A stretch of DNA of 59,755 bases from Chloroflexota bacterium (GTDB lineage Bacteria; Chloroflexota; Dehalococcoidia; Lucifugimonadales; GCA-2719675), in NCBI GenBank assembly GCA_002719675.1, contig PBID01000002.1, forward strand, positions 28,783-88,537, given 5' to 3'. The notes under the pieces were generated by a model. The model saw nothing but the letters and a program-made list of their open reading frames with translations. It made no database searches and was not told the DNA's origin. Of the stretch, positions 44,393-52,990 are shown piece after piece (positions within the stretch are counted from its first letter, which is position 1; each line of letters opens with the position of its first letter). A program made the translations under genes and the position numbers.

Positions 44393-44788
44393 ATGACGTT
44401 TAGAAATATTAAAATTTTATTTATGATTTTACTTCTCTGTATTGTTTTTACAAGTTGTTCTGATTCTACAGAGACAGTTGCATTGGTTCAACCACAATAT
44501 CAAGGTAATGAATTACCTCTTGAAATCTGGTCTACTGTTAAGCTCCAAAAATTAAGTATGAAGTGGAATAGTTGTGTAGTGGATGAAAGTGGAGAGTCTA
44601 TTGAAATTGGAACTAAAGTACTTGTTCTTGAGAAAGCCAATTGTGATGAAGTGATATGGAACGTAACAGAGCCTTCTGCGATATTTCGTACTAGTTTGGT
44701 GAAAATTAGAGTAATTGATACAGGTCAAGAAGGATACACATGGAGTAGTGCTGCAAATATTCAAAACGAATCTAGTTTGAACCCATAA
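44393..44788 (+). CDS. Small lipoprotein, member C of the paralogous family
   Basis: This 131-aa protein has leader and lipobox FTSC (C22). Family blocks are LPLEIWSTV, CVVDESGESIEI with VLEKANC, and LVKIRVIDTGQEGYTWSSAA. It is the shortest member. A frame open from TTG 44339 exists, but the real start is ATG 44393, with AGGTGAT 7-8 bases upstream. The open TTG lies inside the 21-base tandem repeat. It is followed convergently by a Gfo/Idh/MocA gene. Function unknown. Confidence 0.85.
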   Translation: MTFRNIKILFMILLLCIVFTSCSDSTETVALVQPQYQGNELPLEIWSTVKLQKLSMKWNSCVVDESGESIEIGTKVLVLEKANCDEVIWNVTEPSAIFRTSLVKIRVIDTGQEGYTWSSAANIQNESSLNP

Positions 44789-44814
44789 TCAAATGTGGAG
44801 TTCTACAGGCTATT

Positions 44815-45873
44815 TTAAGTAATATTTAAAGTTTTACTATGTGCAGATTTTGCTAATGGCAAATTGATTGGAGTTGTTCCTGCTTCAGATGACAAATGGA
44901 AAGCTACAATTAACTCTAGTGCTTGCCTGCCAATTTCACCTGAAGAAGAAGATTTGGCACCAGTTTCTATGCAATGGATCATTTCTTTATATCCATTACT
45001 GACCATAATTTCATCAGTTGTTTCAGGTACTTCGAAGTTTCTTGTTGTCATTTTTGCATTGCCTCTAAAAGATCTAGAATCTTCATCACGGGCTCTATAT
45101 TCTAAATATGAGAAATCATTGTTAAATTCAATTCTTCCCTTTGTTCCGCAAAATATAAAAGTATAATCGTTTGTTGTGTCAGGCATAAATTCATAAGAAA
45201 TTCTCACGTCATTATCATAAGTTACAACTCCAAGTCCTCCAGGATCTTCTTTAATTCCTTGAGTAAGTGGACTATCATCCATTTTTGTAAGATCTACTTG
45301 ATTATCTAGTTTTGCTATTGCTTCAACTGGGGTACTGTCTAAAACAAAATTGATTGCATCAAAAAAATGTGTACCATTTGAACCTACTCTAGATGTTGCC
45401 CAGAAAGCATATCCGTTAGTTGGTCTACCGATGAAGCCTTCTTTTATTGAGTTTCGAACTTTTGCCCAAGCGGGGCACCAACGTCTCTGATTACCTACAG
45501 TAAACACAGTGTTAGTTTTTTTACATTGCTCAATCATTGCAGTAGCTTGATCAAGTGAGTTTGCGATTGGTTTTTCTACATATATAGCTTTTACACTTTC
45601 AGTTTCGGCTCCATCTTTAACAATTGGTGGTCTGTATTTTGGTCGTGTACCAACGGTCAATATATCAATATCTGCATTATCTAGCATTTCTTTATGGGAG
45701 TTAAATGTTTGAAGTCCAGGGAAAAGCTCTTTTGCTTCATCACAATGTTCTTTGACGTCGTCTGCAAGAGCTACTAGTTTTGCATTGGGTACCGCATTCC
45801 AAAAGTTTGCTAATCCTCTACCCCTACCTCTAAATCCTACTAAACCAACTCTGTAAACTTTATCATTAGCCAT
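44815..45873 (-). CDS. Gfo/Idh/MocA family oxidoreductase
   Basis: This 352-aa NAD(P)-dependent enzyme begins YRVGLVGFRGRGRG, with an unusually Arg-rich nucleotide loop. EKP is in YVEKPIAN (100-102). The catalytic stretch is GSNGTHFFDAI: the His is present, but the usual Asp four residues earlier is not, which may set it apart from the other five family members here. GGAGG lies 8 bases before the ATG. It is 68 bases downstream of the tandem MFS pair on the same strand. Substrate unknown. Confidence 0.92.
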   Translation of the reverse strand: MANDKVYRVGLVGFRGRGRGLANFWNAVPNAKLVALADDVKEHCDEAKELFPGLQTFNSHKEMLDNADIDILTVGTRPKYRPPIVKDGAETESVKAIYVEKPIANSLDQATAMIEQCKKTNTVFTVGNQRRWCPAWAKVRNSIKEGFIGRPTNGYAFWATSRVGSNGTHFFDAINFVLDSTPVEAIAKLDNQVDLTKMDDSPLTQGIKEDPGGLGVVTYDNDVRISYEFMPDTTNDYTFIFCGTKGRIEFNNDFSYLEYRARDEDSRSFRGNAKMTTRNFEVPETTDEIMVSNGYKEMIHCIETGAKSSSSGEIGRQALELIVAFHLSSEAGTTPINLPLAKSAHSKTLNIT

Positions 45874-45941
45874 TTGTAAAAGACCTCCGTTTTGAATGAT
45901 TTGATTGGTGCAATCAAAATATCATAGCTTTAAAATATAAT

Positions 45942-47165
45942 CTATTGTTTTTTATCTTTAATATCCATTAAATTTGGGAAAAGAAATATACTTAAAATTG
46001 TTATTATTATTCCAGCGAAACTTCCAATTTGTATTGACCTGGAAATATTATAAAATTTTATGAGGAAACCTGCAGAAAAATTGCCTATCGGAGCCATAGC
46101 CATATTTAATGAGTCTATTGAAGATATTCTTCCTCTAAATTCATCTTTACTTTGAAATAGAATATTCGATTGAATATAGGTCAGGTTGCCCATTACCGTA
46201 AGGTTGATTAAAAGCAGACATGCGATTGATGAGAACATTGAATTTGAGACAGACAATAATAGCATTATAATACATGAGAGAAACATAAAAATTATCACTA
46301 TTGTTTTAATGTTGTGAAATTTACTTAAAAAAAGAACTATTATGCTTCCTGCTAAACCTCCTAAACCTAGTGATGTAAAAAGTATTCCAAGACCTACTGC
46401 ATCAGTATTGAGTATATCTTTTGCGAAAATTGGGAGTATTCCATGTGTAAATGGGGTGATAATCATCCAAATTGTTGATTTAGAAAATAGCATCAATTGA
46501 AGTATAGGTTTTGCTTTAATGAAATAAAATATTTCCTTAAAATTACCTGGTGATTTTGCTTTTTCTTCAGGGCTGATCATTTTTATTTGATAGAAGATTA
46601 GTATTGCAAAAAAAAGTGAGATACTAATGGTTCCTAGAGTGAGTGACGGACCTATTAATTGAAATAATTTTCCTGCAAATGGTGGTATTATTGTTGTTGC
46701 TATGAAGTACGCAGCAATTGTTATAGCGGTTGCTTCAGTCAGGATTTTTTTATTTTTTGGAATTACATTTGCCAAAATTGCACGGCCACTCGATCCAGAT
46801 AAATTATATATAATTCCTTTTAAAAATAGGAATATGAAAATCCATGATACCTGGAAGAAGCTTGTTGAGATTAGATATGAGAAAATAGCAGTAAGTACCA
46901 GTGCGCTAATATTTGTAAATATTAAAATATCTTTTCTGTTAAACTTATCAGCTAAATAACCACCTATTGGTCCAGTAATAATATTTGGAATTGCTGCTAC
47001 GCCATGAGTCAAACTTGTTAAGATGGGTGAGTTGGTAAGATTGTAAGTAAACCACCCAATTACTACATGTTGTATTGATTGGTTATATCCACCTAACAAA
47101 TAAGTAACAAATAGTTGCCTGACTCCTTTGTATTTTAAATATTGTAAATTAGAAATTTTGTTCAT
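45942..47165 (-). CDS. MFS transporter, second of a coupled tandem pair
   Basis: This 407-aa protein has motif A GGYLADKFNRKD and second-half DEFRGRISS. Like its partner it has VVIGWFTYNLTNSPILTS. The start codon ATG (47163-47165) overlaps the partner's stop as ATGA, so 47165 is the start, although the frame opens further to 47234. This overlap implies translational coupling and possible partnership. Both lie downstream of nothing else on this strand and upstream of the Gfo/Idh/MocA gene. Substrate unknown. Confidence 0.9.
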   Translation of the reverse strand: MNKISNLQYLKYKGVRQLFVTYLLGGYNQSIQHVVIGWFTYNLTNSPILTSLTHGVAAIPNIITGPIGGYLADKFNRKDILIFTNISALVLTAIFSYLISTSFFQVSWIFIFLFLKGIIYNLSGSSGRAILANVIPKNKKILTEATAITIAAYFIATTIIPPFAGKLFQLIGPSLTLGTISISLFFAILIFYQIKMISPEEKAKSPGNFKEIFYFIKAKPILQLMLFSKSTIWMIITPFTHGILPIFAKDILNTDAVGLGILFTSLGLGGLAGSIIVLFLSKFHNIKTIVIIFMFLSCIIMLLLSVSNSMFSSIACLLLINLTVMGNLTYIQSNILFQSKDEFRGRISSIDSLNMAMAPIGNFSAGFLIKFYNISRSIQIGSFAGIIITILSIFLFPNLMDIKDKKQ

Positions 47166-48472
47166 TTGACATTTCGTATTTGAGGATAGATCAAAAAGGT
47201 AATCACTAATGAAGAGAGGAAAAATAAACAACATAACATAGTTGCTGTTGGTGCATTGTATTTTTCTGCAATACTTCCTGCAATAAAGCTACCAATAGGG
47301 ACTACTATCATAGCAATTGAATTCAGCGAGGAAACTCTTCCTCTCAATATGTCAGGAACTTCGGAAGCTAAACTAGATCTAATTATTGTTAGAGTACTTA
47401 TGATTCCAAAATTAACTAAAAAAGCTGTAGGTAAAGATACTAATAACGATTTAGAATTTGCGAAAATAAACATTGCTATACAAGCGATTGACCAATAAGA
47501 AATAAATAATATATTTCTTTGGAAACGTTTATTCCATAATGACAACCCCAAATTTCCAATAACGCCACCTGTTCCAAGGGCTGCAAAAAGTAACCCTAAT
47601 CCAAAAGAATTTGTATTCAATTCCTCTGCTGCAAATACAGGAAGTAAACCGTGTACTGCAGGAGTAACAAACAAATATATCCAAGTCCTAGATATTACCA
47701 TTGCTTGTATTAGTGGAGATTTTTTTAGAAAAATTAACAATTCTTTATAGTTGATCTTTTCTATTTGTTTGTTTTCTTTATGAGAATTAATAGGATTGAT
47801 TTTAAGATATGTCAAACCCCCAAGAAATAAGAGAAGAGATGTTGACACTAATGTTTCTCCGGGCCCAAACCAGGAAATCATTTTTCCGGCTATAGGAGGC
47901 ATAATAGTTCCACACAGATGTTGTGCAGCCATAATTGTAGCGAAGGAACTAACTAAAATATTTGAATTCACTGGCAGAACAGTTGGAACTACAGCGTGTT
48001 CAGAAGGTGCTGAAACTGTGCTCCAAAAACCTATAAGTAATACGAAAAACAAAATCCATATTGCATTGACTTGATTGTAAATAATTAGAAATGAAAATAT
48101 TACAATAATGGCTGTTTTTAAAAACTGTGTGTATGCCAGAATTTTTTTTCTTTCCCACTTATCCGCAGCCAACCCTCCTATAGGTCCAGAAATCACATTT
48201 GATAAAGAATCTATTCCCCAAGACATACTAGTTAAAATTCTTGAACCGGTTAGATCGTAAGTAAACCATCCAACTACAACATTTTGAATAAAAATACTAG
48301 TTCCACCTAGTAATTGACACAATGTTAATAATCTTATACCGATATACGATAAAGGTTTTGGAGTATGATTTTTTATTTTAATGATTATCTCTTTAAAGAA
48401 TTTTTTTGATTTAATACACAACTTATATAAATTCATCAAGTAGTTGAATATAAAAATTCTTGAATGTATCAT
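47162..48472 (-). CDS. MFS transporter, first of a coupled tandem pair
   Basis: This 436-aa protein is closely related to the MFS at 17726. It has VVVGWFTYDLTGSRILTSMS, GGLAADKWERKK and EVPDILRGRVSSL. A basic N-terminal extension of about 35 residues (SKKFFKEIIIKIKN) precedes the first helix. ATG 48472 and ATG 48436 are both possible starts; neither has a clear ribosome site. It starts 53 bases from the divergent Gfo operon, so both promoters share a short gap. It is coupled to the next MFS gene by ATGA. Confidence 0.92.
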   Translation of the reverse strand: MIHSRIFIFNYLMNLYKLCIKSKKFFKEIIIKIKNHTPKPLSYIGIRLLTLCQLLGGTSIFIQNVVVGWFTYDLTGSRILTSMSWGIDSLSNVISGPIGGLAADKWERKKILAYTQFLKTAIIVIFSFLIIYNQVNAIWILFFVLLIGFWSTVSAPSEHAVVPTVLPVNSNILVSSFATIMAAQHLCGTIMPPIAGKMISWFGPGETLVSTSLLLFLGGLTYLKINPINSHKENKQIEKINYKELLIFLKKSPLIQAMVISRTWIYLFVTPAVHGLLPVFAAEELNTNSFGLGLLFAALGTGGVIGNLGLSLWNKRFQRNILFISYWSIACIAMFIFANSKSLLVSLPTAFLVNFGIISTLTIIRSSLASEVPDILRGRVSSLNSIAMIVVPIGSFIAGSIAEKYNAPTATMLCCLFFLSSLVITFLIYPQIRNVK

Positions 48473-48525
48473 AATTTTAATCTTATTTAACCAGTTGAAT
48501 CAATTTTGTTCAGAAGGGATAGTAA

Positions 48526-49542
48526 ATGGTAAAAGATATTACAACTAGGGCATTGTTTGTTGGTTGTGGGAACATGGCTAGAAGTCATGTTAGGAGGATA
48601 TTGCCTGAGTTTAAAAATACTGAAATTTCTGTTGTATGTGATCCTTCTGAAGAATCTTTTCTTGAAATGTCTAAAATATTTGAAGAAAATGGTCGTCCTA
48701 TTCCTCATAATGAGCCTGATTTAAATAAGATATTATTAGAGTTTAAAGATAGATTAGATGTGGCCTTTGTTGTAACACCTCATGCAATGCATTTTCAACA
48801 AGTTAAAGATTGTATGGAAGCTGGACTTGATGTGATTGTAGAAAAACCTATGGTTATGAATGCTAAGGAGGCAAAAGATTTAATTGCAACTAGAGATTCT
48901 ACAGGGAGGTTATTAGTAGTAGCTTTCCAGGGAAGTTTGTCACCTGAGGTTAGAACAGCTGTGGAGATGTTGAATTCTGGAGAATTAGGTGAAATAAGAA
49001 ATATTTCAGGATTGATCTGGCAAAATTGGAAGGTTAGCCAAGAAGGTAAATGGAGAGAAAATCCTACTGTTTCTGGAGGTGGTTTTTTGTTTGATTCAGG
49101 AGCTCATATGTTAAATACGATTTCTGATTTAGCTGGTGAAGAATTTTCTCATATTTCAGCATTTTTTAATAATTTGGGTCGACCTGTTGAGATTTCAGCT
49201 GCTATCTTAGGCAAACTTAAATCTGGAGCTTTGGTTTCTCTTAACGGTTGCGGAGATACTATCGAAGCTTGTGATTCCGATTTAAGGGTGTATTGCACCA
49301 AAGGTGTTTTAAAAGTTGATGCTTGGGGAAAGTTTTTGTATTTGCAAAAAACACAATCAGAAGGTTGGAAAGCAGTCAAAGTACCTGTTTCTAAAGGAGT
49401 TTGGGAACAATTTTTATTAGTTAGAAACGGGGATATTAAAAATCCATCTCCACCTGAACTAGGATTACGTATGGCTAATCTCTGGGATGCTATAAAATCT
49501 TCAGCTTCTAATAACGGAATGTTAGTTGAGATTAGTGATTGA
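48526..49542 (+). CDS. Gfo/Idh/MocA family oxidoreductase (module gene 1)
   Basis: This 338-aa dehydrogenase has FVGCGNMARSH in the nucleotide site, EKP in VIVEKPMVM (E106-P108) and the full catalytic FDSGAHMLN (D190, H194). It therefore has all expected residues. AGAAGGGATA precedes the ATG. It begins a plus-strand operon with ThuA, a second Gfo/Idh/MocA and a TIM-barrel isomerase. It is divergent from the MFS pair by 53 bases, suggesting shared control. It would oxidise a sugar or glycoside, probably at a ring hydroxyl. Confidence 0.93.
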   Translation: MVKDITTRALFVGCGNMARSHVRRILPEFKNTEISVVCDPSEESFLEMSKIFEENGRPIPHNEPDLNKILLEFKDRLDVAFVVTPHAMHFQQVKDCMEAGLDVIVEKPMVMNAKEAKDLIATRDSTGRLLVVAFQGSLSPEVRTAVEMLNSGELGEIRNISGLIWQNWKVSQEGKWRENPTVSGGGFLFDSGAHMLNTISDLAGEEFSHISAFFNNLGRPVEISAAILGKLKSGALVSLNGCGDTIEACDSDLRVYCTKGVLKVDAWGKFLYLQKTQSEGWKAVKVPVSKGVWEQFLLVRNGDIKNPSPPELGLRMANLWDAIKSSASNNGMLVEISD

Positions 49543-49598
49543 ATTTATTACGGAACAAAAATTTATTGAATAAAAGTTAAATGAAGGATTTGCATATA

Positions 49599-50261
49599 AT
49601 GAAAGTTACAGTTTGGAATGAATTTATACAAGAGAAAACAGATGAACCAGTAGCTGCTGTTTACCCTGATGGTATTCATACTGTTATCTCAGAATTCTTA
49701 AAGTCTGATGGTTTTGATGTCAAAACTGCTACTTTAGAAGAAAAAGATCATGGATTAACTGAACAAATTTTAGAACAAACAGATGTTTTGATTTGGTGGG
49801 GTCATAAAGCGCATGGAGATGTCGATGAGAAGATTGTTGATAGAATTCAGAATCGGGTTTTAAATGGAATGGGTTTAATTGCTTTACATTCTGCTCATCA
49901 TTCAAAGATTTTCAAAAGGATGATGGGGACAACTTGTGATTTAGGTTCTTGGCGAGAAGACGGTAAAACAGAACGTGTTTGGGTTATAGATCCTACTCAT
50001 CCTATATCTGAAGGCATTGATAAATATTTTGATATTCCAAAAACTGAAATGTATGGGGAAAGATTTGATGTTCCTGAACCTGACCATTTGGTTTTTATTA
50101 GTTCTTTTGAGGAAGGAGAAGTCTTTAGAAGTGGTTGTTGTTATCAACGAGGCTTAGGAAAAGTATTTTATTTCCGGCCTGGACATGAGACTTATCCAAT
50201 TTTTTCTCAATCTGAAGTTCAAAAAGTTATTAAAAATGCGATTAAATGGGCCGCTTCATAA
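49599..50261 (+). CDS. ThuA-like domain protein (module gene 2)
   Basis: This 220-aa ThuA-type protein has VTVWNEFIQEK near the start, DVLIWWGHKAHGDV and GLIALHSAHHSKIFK (the elbow-like loop). Family-typical DPTHPISEG and GEVFRSGCCYQRGLGK follow, with PGHETYPIF near the end. It is distinct from the copy at 36441, which lacks the WWGH motif. The start is ATG 49599, with AAGGA 10 bases upstream; an earlier in-frame ATG at 49581 has no ribosome site. Position between two Gfo/Idh/MocA genes suggests a trehalose-like keto-sugar pathway. Confidence 0.88.
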   Translation: MKVTVWNEFIQEKTDEPVAAVYPDGIHTVISEFLKSDGFDVKTATLEEKDHGLTEQILEQTDVLIWWGHKAHGDVDEKIVDRIQNRVLNGMGLIALHSAHHSKIFKRMMGTTCDLGSWREDGKTERVWVIDPTHPISEGIDKYFDIPKTEMYGERFDVPEPDHLVFISSFEEGEVFRSGCCYQRGLGKVFYFRPGHETYPIFSQSEVQKVIKNAIKWAAS

Positions 50262-50299
50262 CAAAATATCCAACTTCAAAATAAGAATTGGAGGAACCA

Positions 50300-51448
50300 A
50301 TGGAAAGAAAATTGAGGATGGGGATGGTAGGAGGAGGTATAGGATCTTTTATAGGTCCAGTTCATAGAATTGCAGCATCAATTGATAATAAAATTGAACT
50401 TGTTAGTGGTGCATTTAGTAGTACTAAAGATAAATCGTTATTAAGCGGGAAAAATTTATTTTTGGACCAAGATAGAATTTATGGAAATTTTCAAGAAATG
50501 TTTCAGAAAGAAAAAGCTCTTTCTTCTGACACTAGAATTGATTTTGTTTCGATTGTAACTCCTAATAATTCTCATTATGAAATTATTATGGAAGCATTAG
50601 ATTCTGGATTTCATGTTGTATGTGACAAGCCAATTACAATTAATTCTCAGCAATCCATCGAAGTTGAAAAAAAAGTACTTGAAACAAAAAAGCTATTTTG
50701 CTTGACTCACAATTACACTGGTTATCCTATGGTAAAAGAAGCTAAAGATATGATATATGATAATCATTTGGGGAATATCAGAAAAATTGTAGTTGAATAT
50801 CCACAAGGTTGGTTAGCCACAAGAATTGAAGGAGATACTCTAGTTTGGAGGACTAATCCTCAGATAGCTGGTATATCATCTTGTATGGGAGATATAGGTA
50901 CTCATTGTGAAAATCTTGTTCAATATATTACGGGATTAGAAATTGTTGAATTATGTTCTGATCTATCTAGTTTTGTTGAAAACAGAGAACTCGATGATGA
51001 TGGAAGTGTTCTAATAAGGTTTAATAATGGTGCTAAAGGAATTTTGTGGGCTAGCCAGATTGCAGTTGGACAAGAAAATGGTTTGAATATAAGAATTTTT
51101 GGAGAAAAAGGATCAATCGCATGGCGACAAGAGAATCCTAATGTTTTACAGGTTGATTGGTTAGAAAAACCTCGTGAAATACGAACTACAGCATCAAGTT
51201 TTGTTGGAGAATCATCACTTGCTAATACAAGAATTCCAGCTGGACATCCTGAAGGATTTTTAGAAGCATTTGCAAATATTTATAATAATTTTGCAAATGA
51301 ATTGTCGGATTTGATATCTGGAAAAGAAGTTATAGGTCATAAAGAGTATGATTATCCAAAAGTTCAAGATGGCGTTAGAGGGATGAAGTTTTTAGAAGCT
51401 GTGGTTAAAAGTTCTGAAAATAGAAATCAGTGGGTAAAAATTTCATAA
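50300..51448 (+). CDS. Gfo/Idh/MocA family oxidoreductase (module gene 3)
   Basis: This 382-aa dehydrogenase has the nucleotide motif GMVGGGIGSFIG, DKP in VVCDKPITI and catalytic MGDIGTHCENL (D and H present). It starts at ATG 50300, with GGAGG five bases upstream; an in-frame TTG at 50288 overlaps that site and is rejected. It overlaps no neighbour but follows ThuA by 38 bases. At about 380 aa it belongs to the longer Gfo/Idh/MocA subgroup with a C-terminal extension (FANELSDLISGKEV). Substrate unknown. Confidence 0.93.
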   Translation: MERKLRMGMVGGGIGSFIGPVHRIAASIDNKIELVSGAFSSTKDKSLLSGKNLFLDQDRIYGNFQEMFQKEKALSSDTRIDFVSIVTPNNSHYEIIMEALDSGFHVVCDKPITINSQQSIEVEKKVLETKKLFCLTHNYTGYPMVKEAKDMIYDNHLGNIRKIVVEYPQGWLATRIEGDTLVWRTNPQIAGISSCMGDIGTHCENLVQYITGLEIVELCSDLSSFVENRELDDDGSVLIRFNNGAKGILWASQIAVGQENGLNIRIFGEKGSIAWRQENPNVLQVDWLEKPREIRTTASSFVGESSLANTRIPAGHPEGFLEAFANIYNNFANELSDLISGKEVIGHKEYDYPKVQDGVRGMKFLEAVVKSSENRNQWVKIS

Positions 51449-51467
51449 AAATTTGAATGGAGTTAAA

Positions 51468-52460
51468 ATGTATCGACCAATTACATTGTTTACAGGACAA
51501 TTTGCAGATATTCCCATTAACGAACTAGCTACAAAAGCAAAAAGTTGGGGATATGATGGTTTAGAGTTGGCATGTTGGGGAGATCATTTAGATGTTGATC
51601 GTGCTGCTACAGACATGAAATATGTTGATGGAAAACTTGAATTATTAGCAAAAAATGAATTGAAATTGTTTTCTATAAGTAATCATTTAGCTGGTCAATT
51701 AGTTTGTGATCCAAATGATGATTCTAGGTCAGATTTTTTTGCTCCAAAAGATTTTTCTGGTAATCCTGAGGGTAAACGAAAATGGGCAGTAAATTCTATG
51801 ATTAATTCTGCTAGAGCTGCTAAAAATTTAGGTATTGAAATAATAAATGGATTTACTGGTTCTTCAATTTGGCACATGATATATAGTTTTCCACCTGTAA
51901 GCGAAGAAACTATTGAAGAAGGGTTTAAATATTTTGCAGAGATGTGGAATCCTATCTTCGATGAATTTGATAGATGTGGTGTTAAATTTGCATTAGAAGT
52001 CCATCCTACTGAAATTGCGTTTGATATTGTAACAGCAAAAAGAGCTCTTGAAGCTGTAGACAATCGGTCAACTTTTGGATTTAATTTTGACCCAAGTCAT
52101 TTATTTTGGCAAATGATTGATTTGCCAAAGTTTTTAAAGATTTTTTCTGATAGGATCTATCATACTCATATGAAGGATGCTGTCTTAACTCTTGATGGAG
52201 AATCAGGTATTTTGTCATCCCATTTGAATTTTGGTTCTAAAGGAAGAGGTTGGGATTTCAGAACATTGGGACGTGGAGGAATTAATTTTGAAGAGATCAT
52301 AAGAACATTGAATTTTATTGATTACAAAGGACCGTTATCTGTTGAATGGGAAGATGCTGCAATGGATAGAGAATTTGGCGCAGAAGAGGGGTGTAAATTT
52401 TTAAAAAAACTACAATTTCCATCTTCCAATCGAATATTTGATGAAGCTTTTGGAGAATAA
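51468..52460 (+). CDS. Sugar phosphate isomerase/epimerase-like TIM-barrel protein (module gene 4)
   Basis: This 330-aa xylose-isomerase-like TIM barrel has metal ligands in LEVHPTEIAF (Glu), FNFDPSHLFW (Asp/His), YHTHMKDA (His) and LSVEWEDAA (Glu). The start is ATG 51468, with GGAG 5 bases upstream; the in-frame TTG at 51453 is rejected. Related proteins isomerise or epimerise sugars, or open the ring of 3-keto sugars. Together with the Gfo/Idh/MocA and ThuA genes it completes a plausible oxidation-then-cleavage set. It is the last gene of the operon, with 19 bases between genes 3 and 4. Confidence 0.9.
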   Translation: MYRPITLFTGQFADIPINELATKAKSWGYDGLELACWGDHLDVDRAATDMKYVDGKLELLAKNELKLFSISNHLAGQLVCDPNDDSRSDFFAPKDFSGNPEGKRKWAVNSMINSARAAKNLGIEIINGFTGSSIWHMIYSFPPVSEETIEEGFKYFAEMWNPIFDEFDRCGVKFALEVHPTEIAFDIVTAKRALEAVDNRSTFGFNFDPSHLFWQMIDLPKFLKIFSDRIYHTHMKDAVLTLDGESGILSSHLNFGSKGRGWDFRTLGRGGINFEEIIRTLNFIDYKGPLSVEWEDAAMDREFGAEEGCKFLKKLQFPSSNRIFDEAFGE

Positions 52461-52515
52461 AAAATGGATTTTAACTTTTTCTGAATTCATTTAATTAATT
52501 TCAAAGGAGATTTTC

Positions 52516-52989
52516 ATGTTTCACAGAAGTAATTTAGTGTTTTTAACAGGTATTTTATTAGTTTCTTTTTTGGTTTCTTGTGGAGGTGGTTCTGCTGAAA
52601 TTCGAAATGGAACTTTGGAATCAACTACAATCACACAGAATCCAACTAGAGGTGTTGGGTTTAATCAGACCGCAAAAATTAAACATATGGACAAAGAATT
52701 TAAGTTGCCTGAATTATTATGGTCTACTTTCGAATACCGTATGATAGCTGCTGGACCAAGACATGCTCAGGTTAAAGCAGAGTTTTGCGTGATTGATGAA
52801 GCTCAAGGAATCCCTTTCACACCAGGTGAAAAAGTTGAAGTTATAGAAGAAGCAAGGTGTATGAATATTTATCATTTGAGACCAGACGAGGCCCCAATTA
52901 GACACGTTATGGGATTTACAAAAGTCAGGGTAATTTCTACTGGGCAAGAGGGTTGGACTTTTTCTAAAGTTGTTCGTATAACTGAATAG
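52516..52989 (+). CDS. Small lipoprotein, member D of the paralogous family
   Basis: This 157-aa protein has a leader ending in lipobox FLVSC (C22). Blocks are LPELLWSTFEYR, FCVIDEAQGIPF with VEVIEEARC, and FTKVRVISTGQEGWTFSKVV. A strong AAAGGAG lies before the ATG. It follows the Gfo/ThuA operon by 55 bases and might be transcribed with it. It ends one base from the convergent SDR gene. Function unknown; as with the other members an envelope location is clear, while ligand and partners are not. Confidence 0.86.
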   Translation: MFHRSNLVFLTGILLVSFLVSCGGGSAEIRNGTLESTTITQNPTRGVGFNQTAKIKHMDKEFKLPELLWSTFEYRMIAAGPRHAQVKAEFCVIDEAQGIPFTPGEKVEVIEEARCMNIYHLRPDEAPIRHVMGFTKVRVISTGQEGWTFSKVVRITE

Positions 52990-52990
52990 G

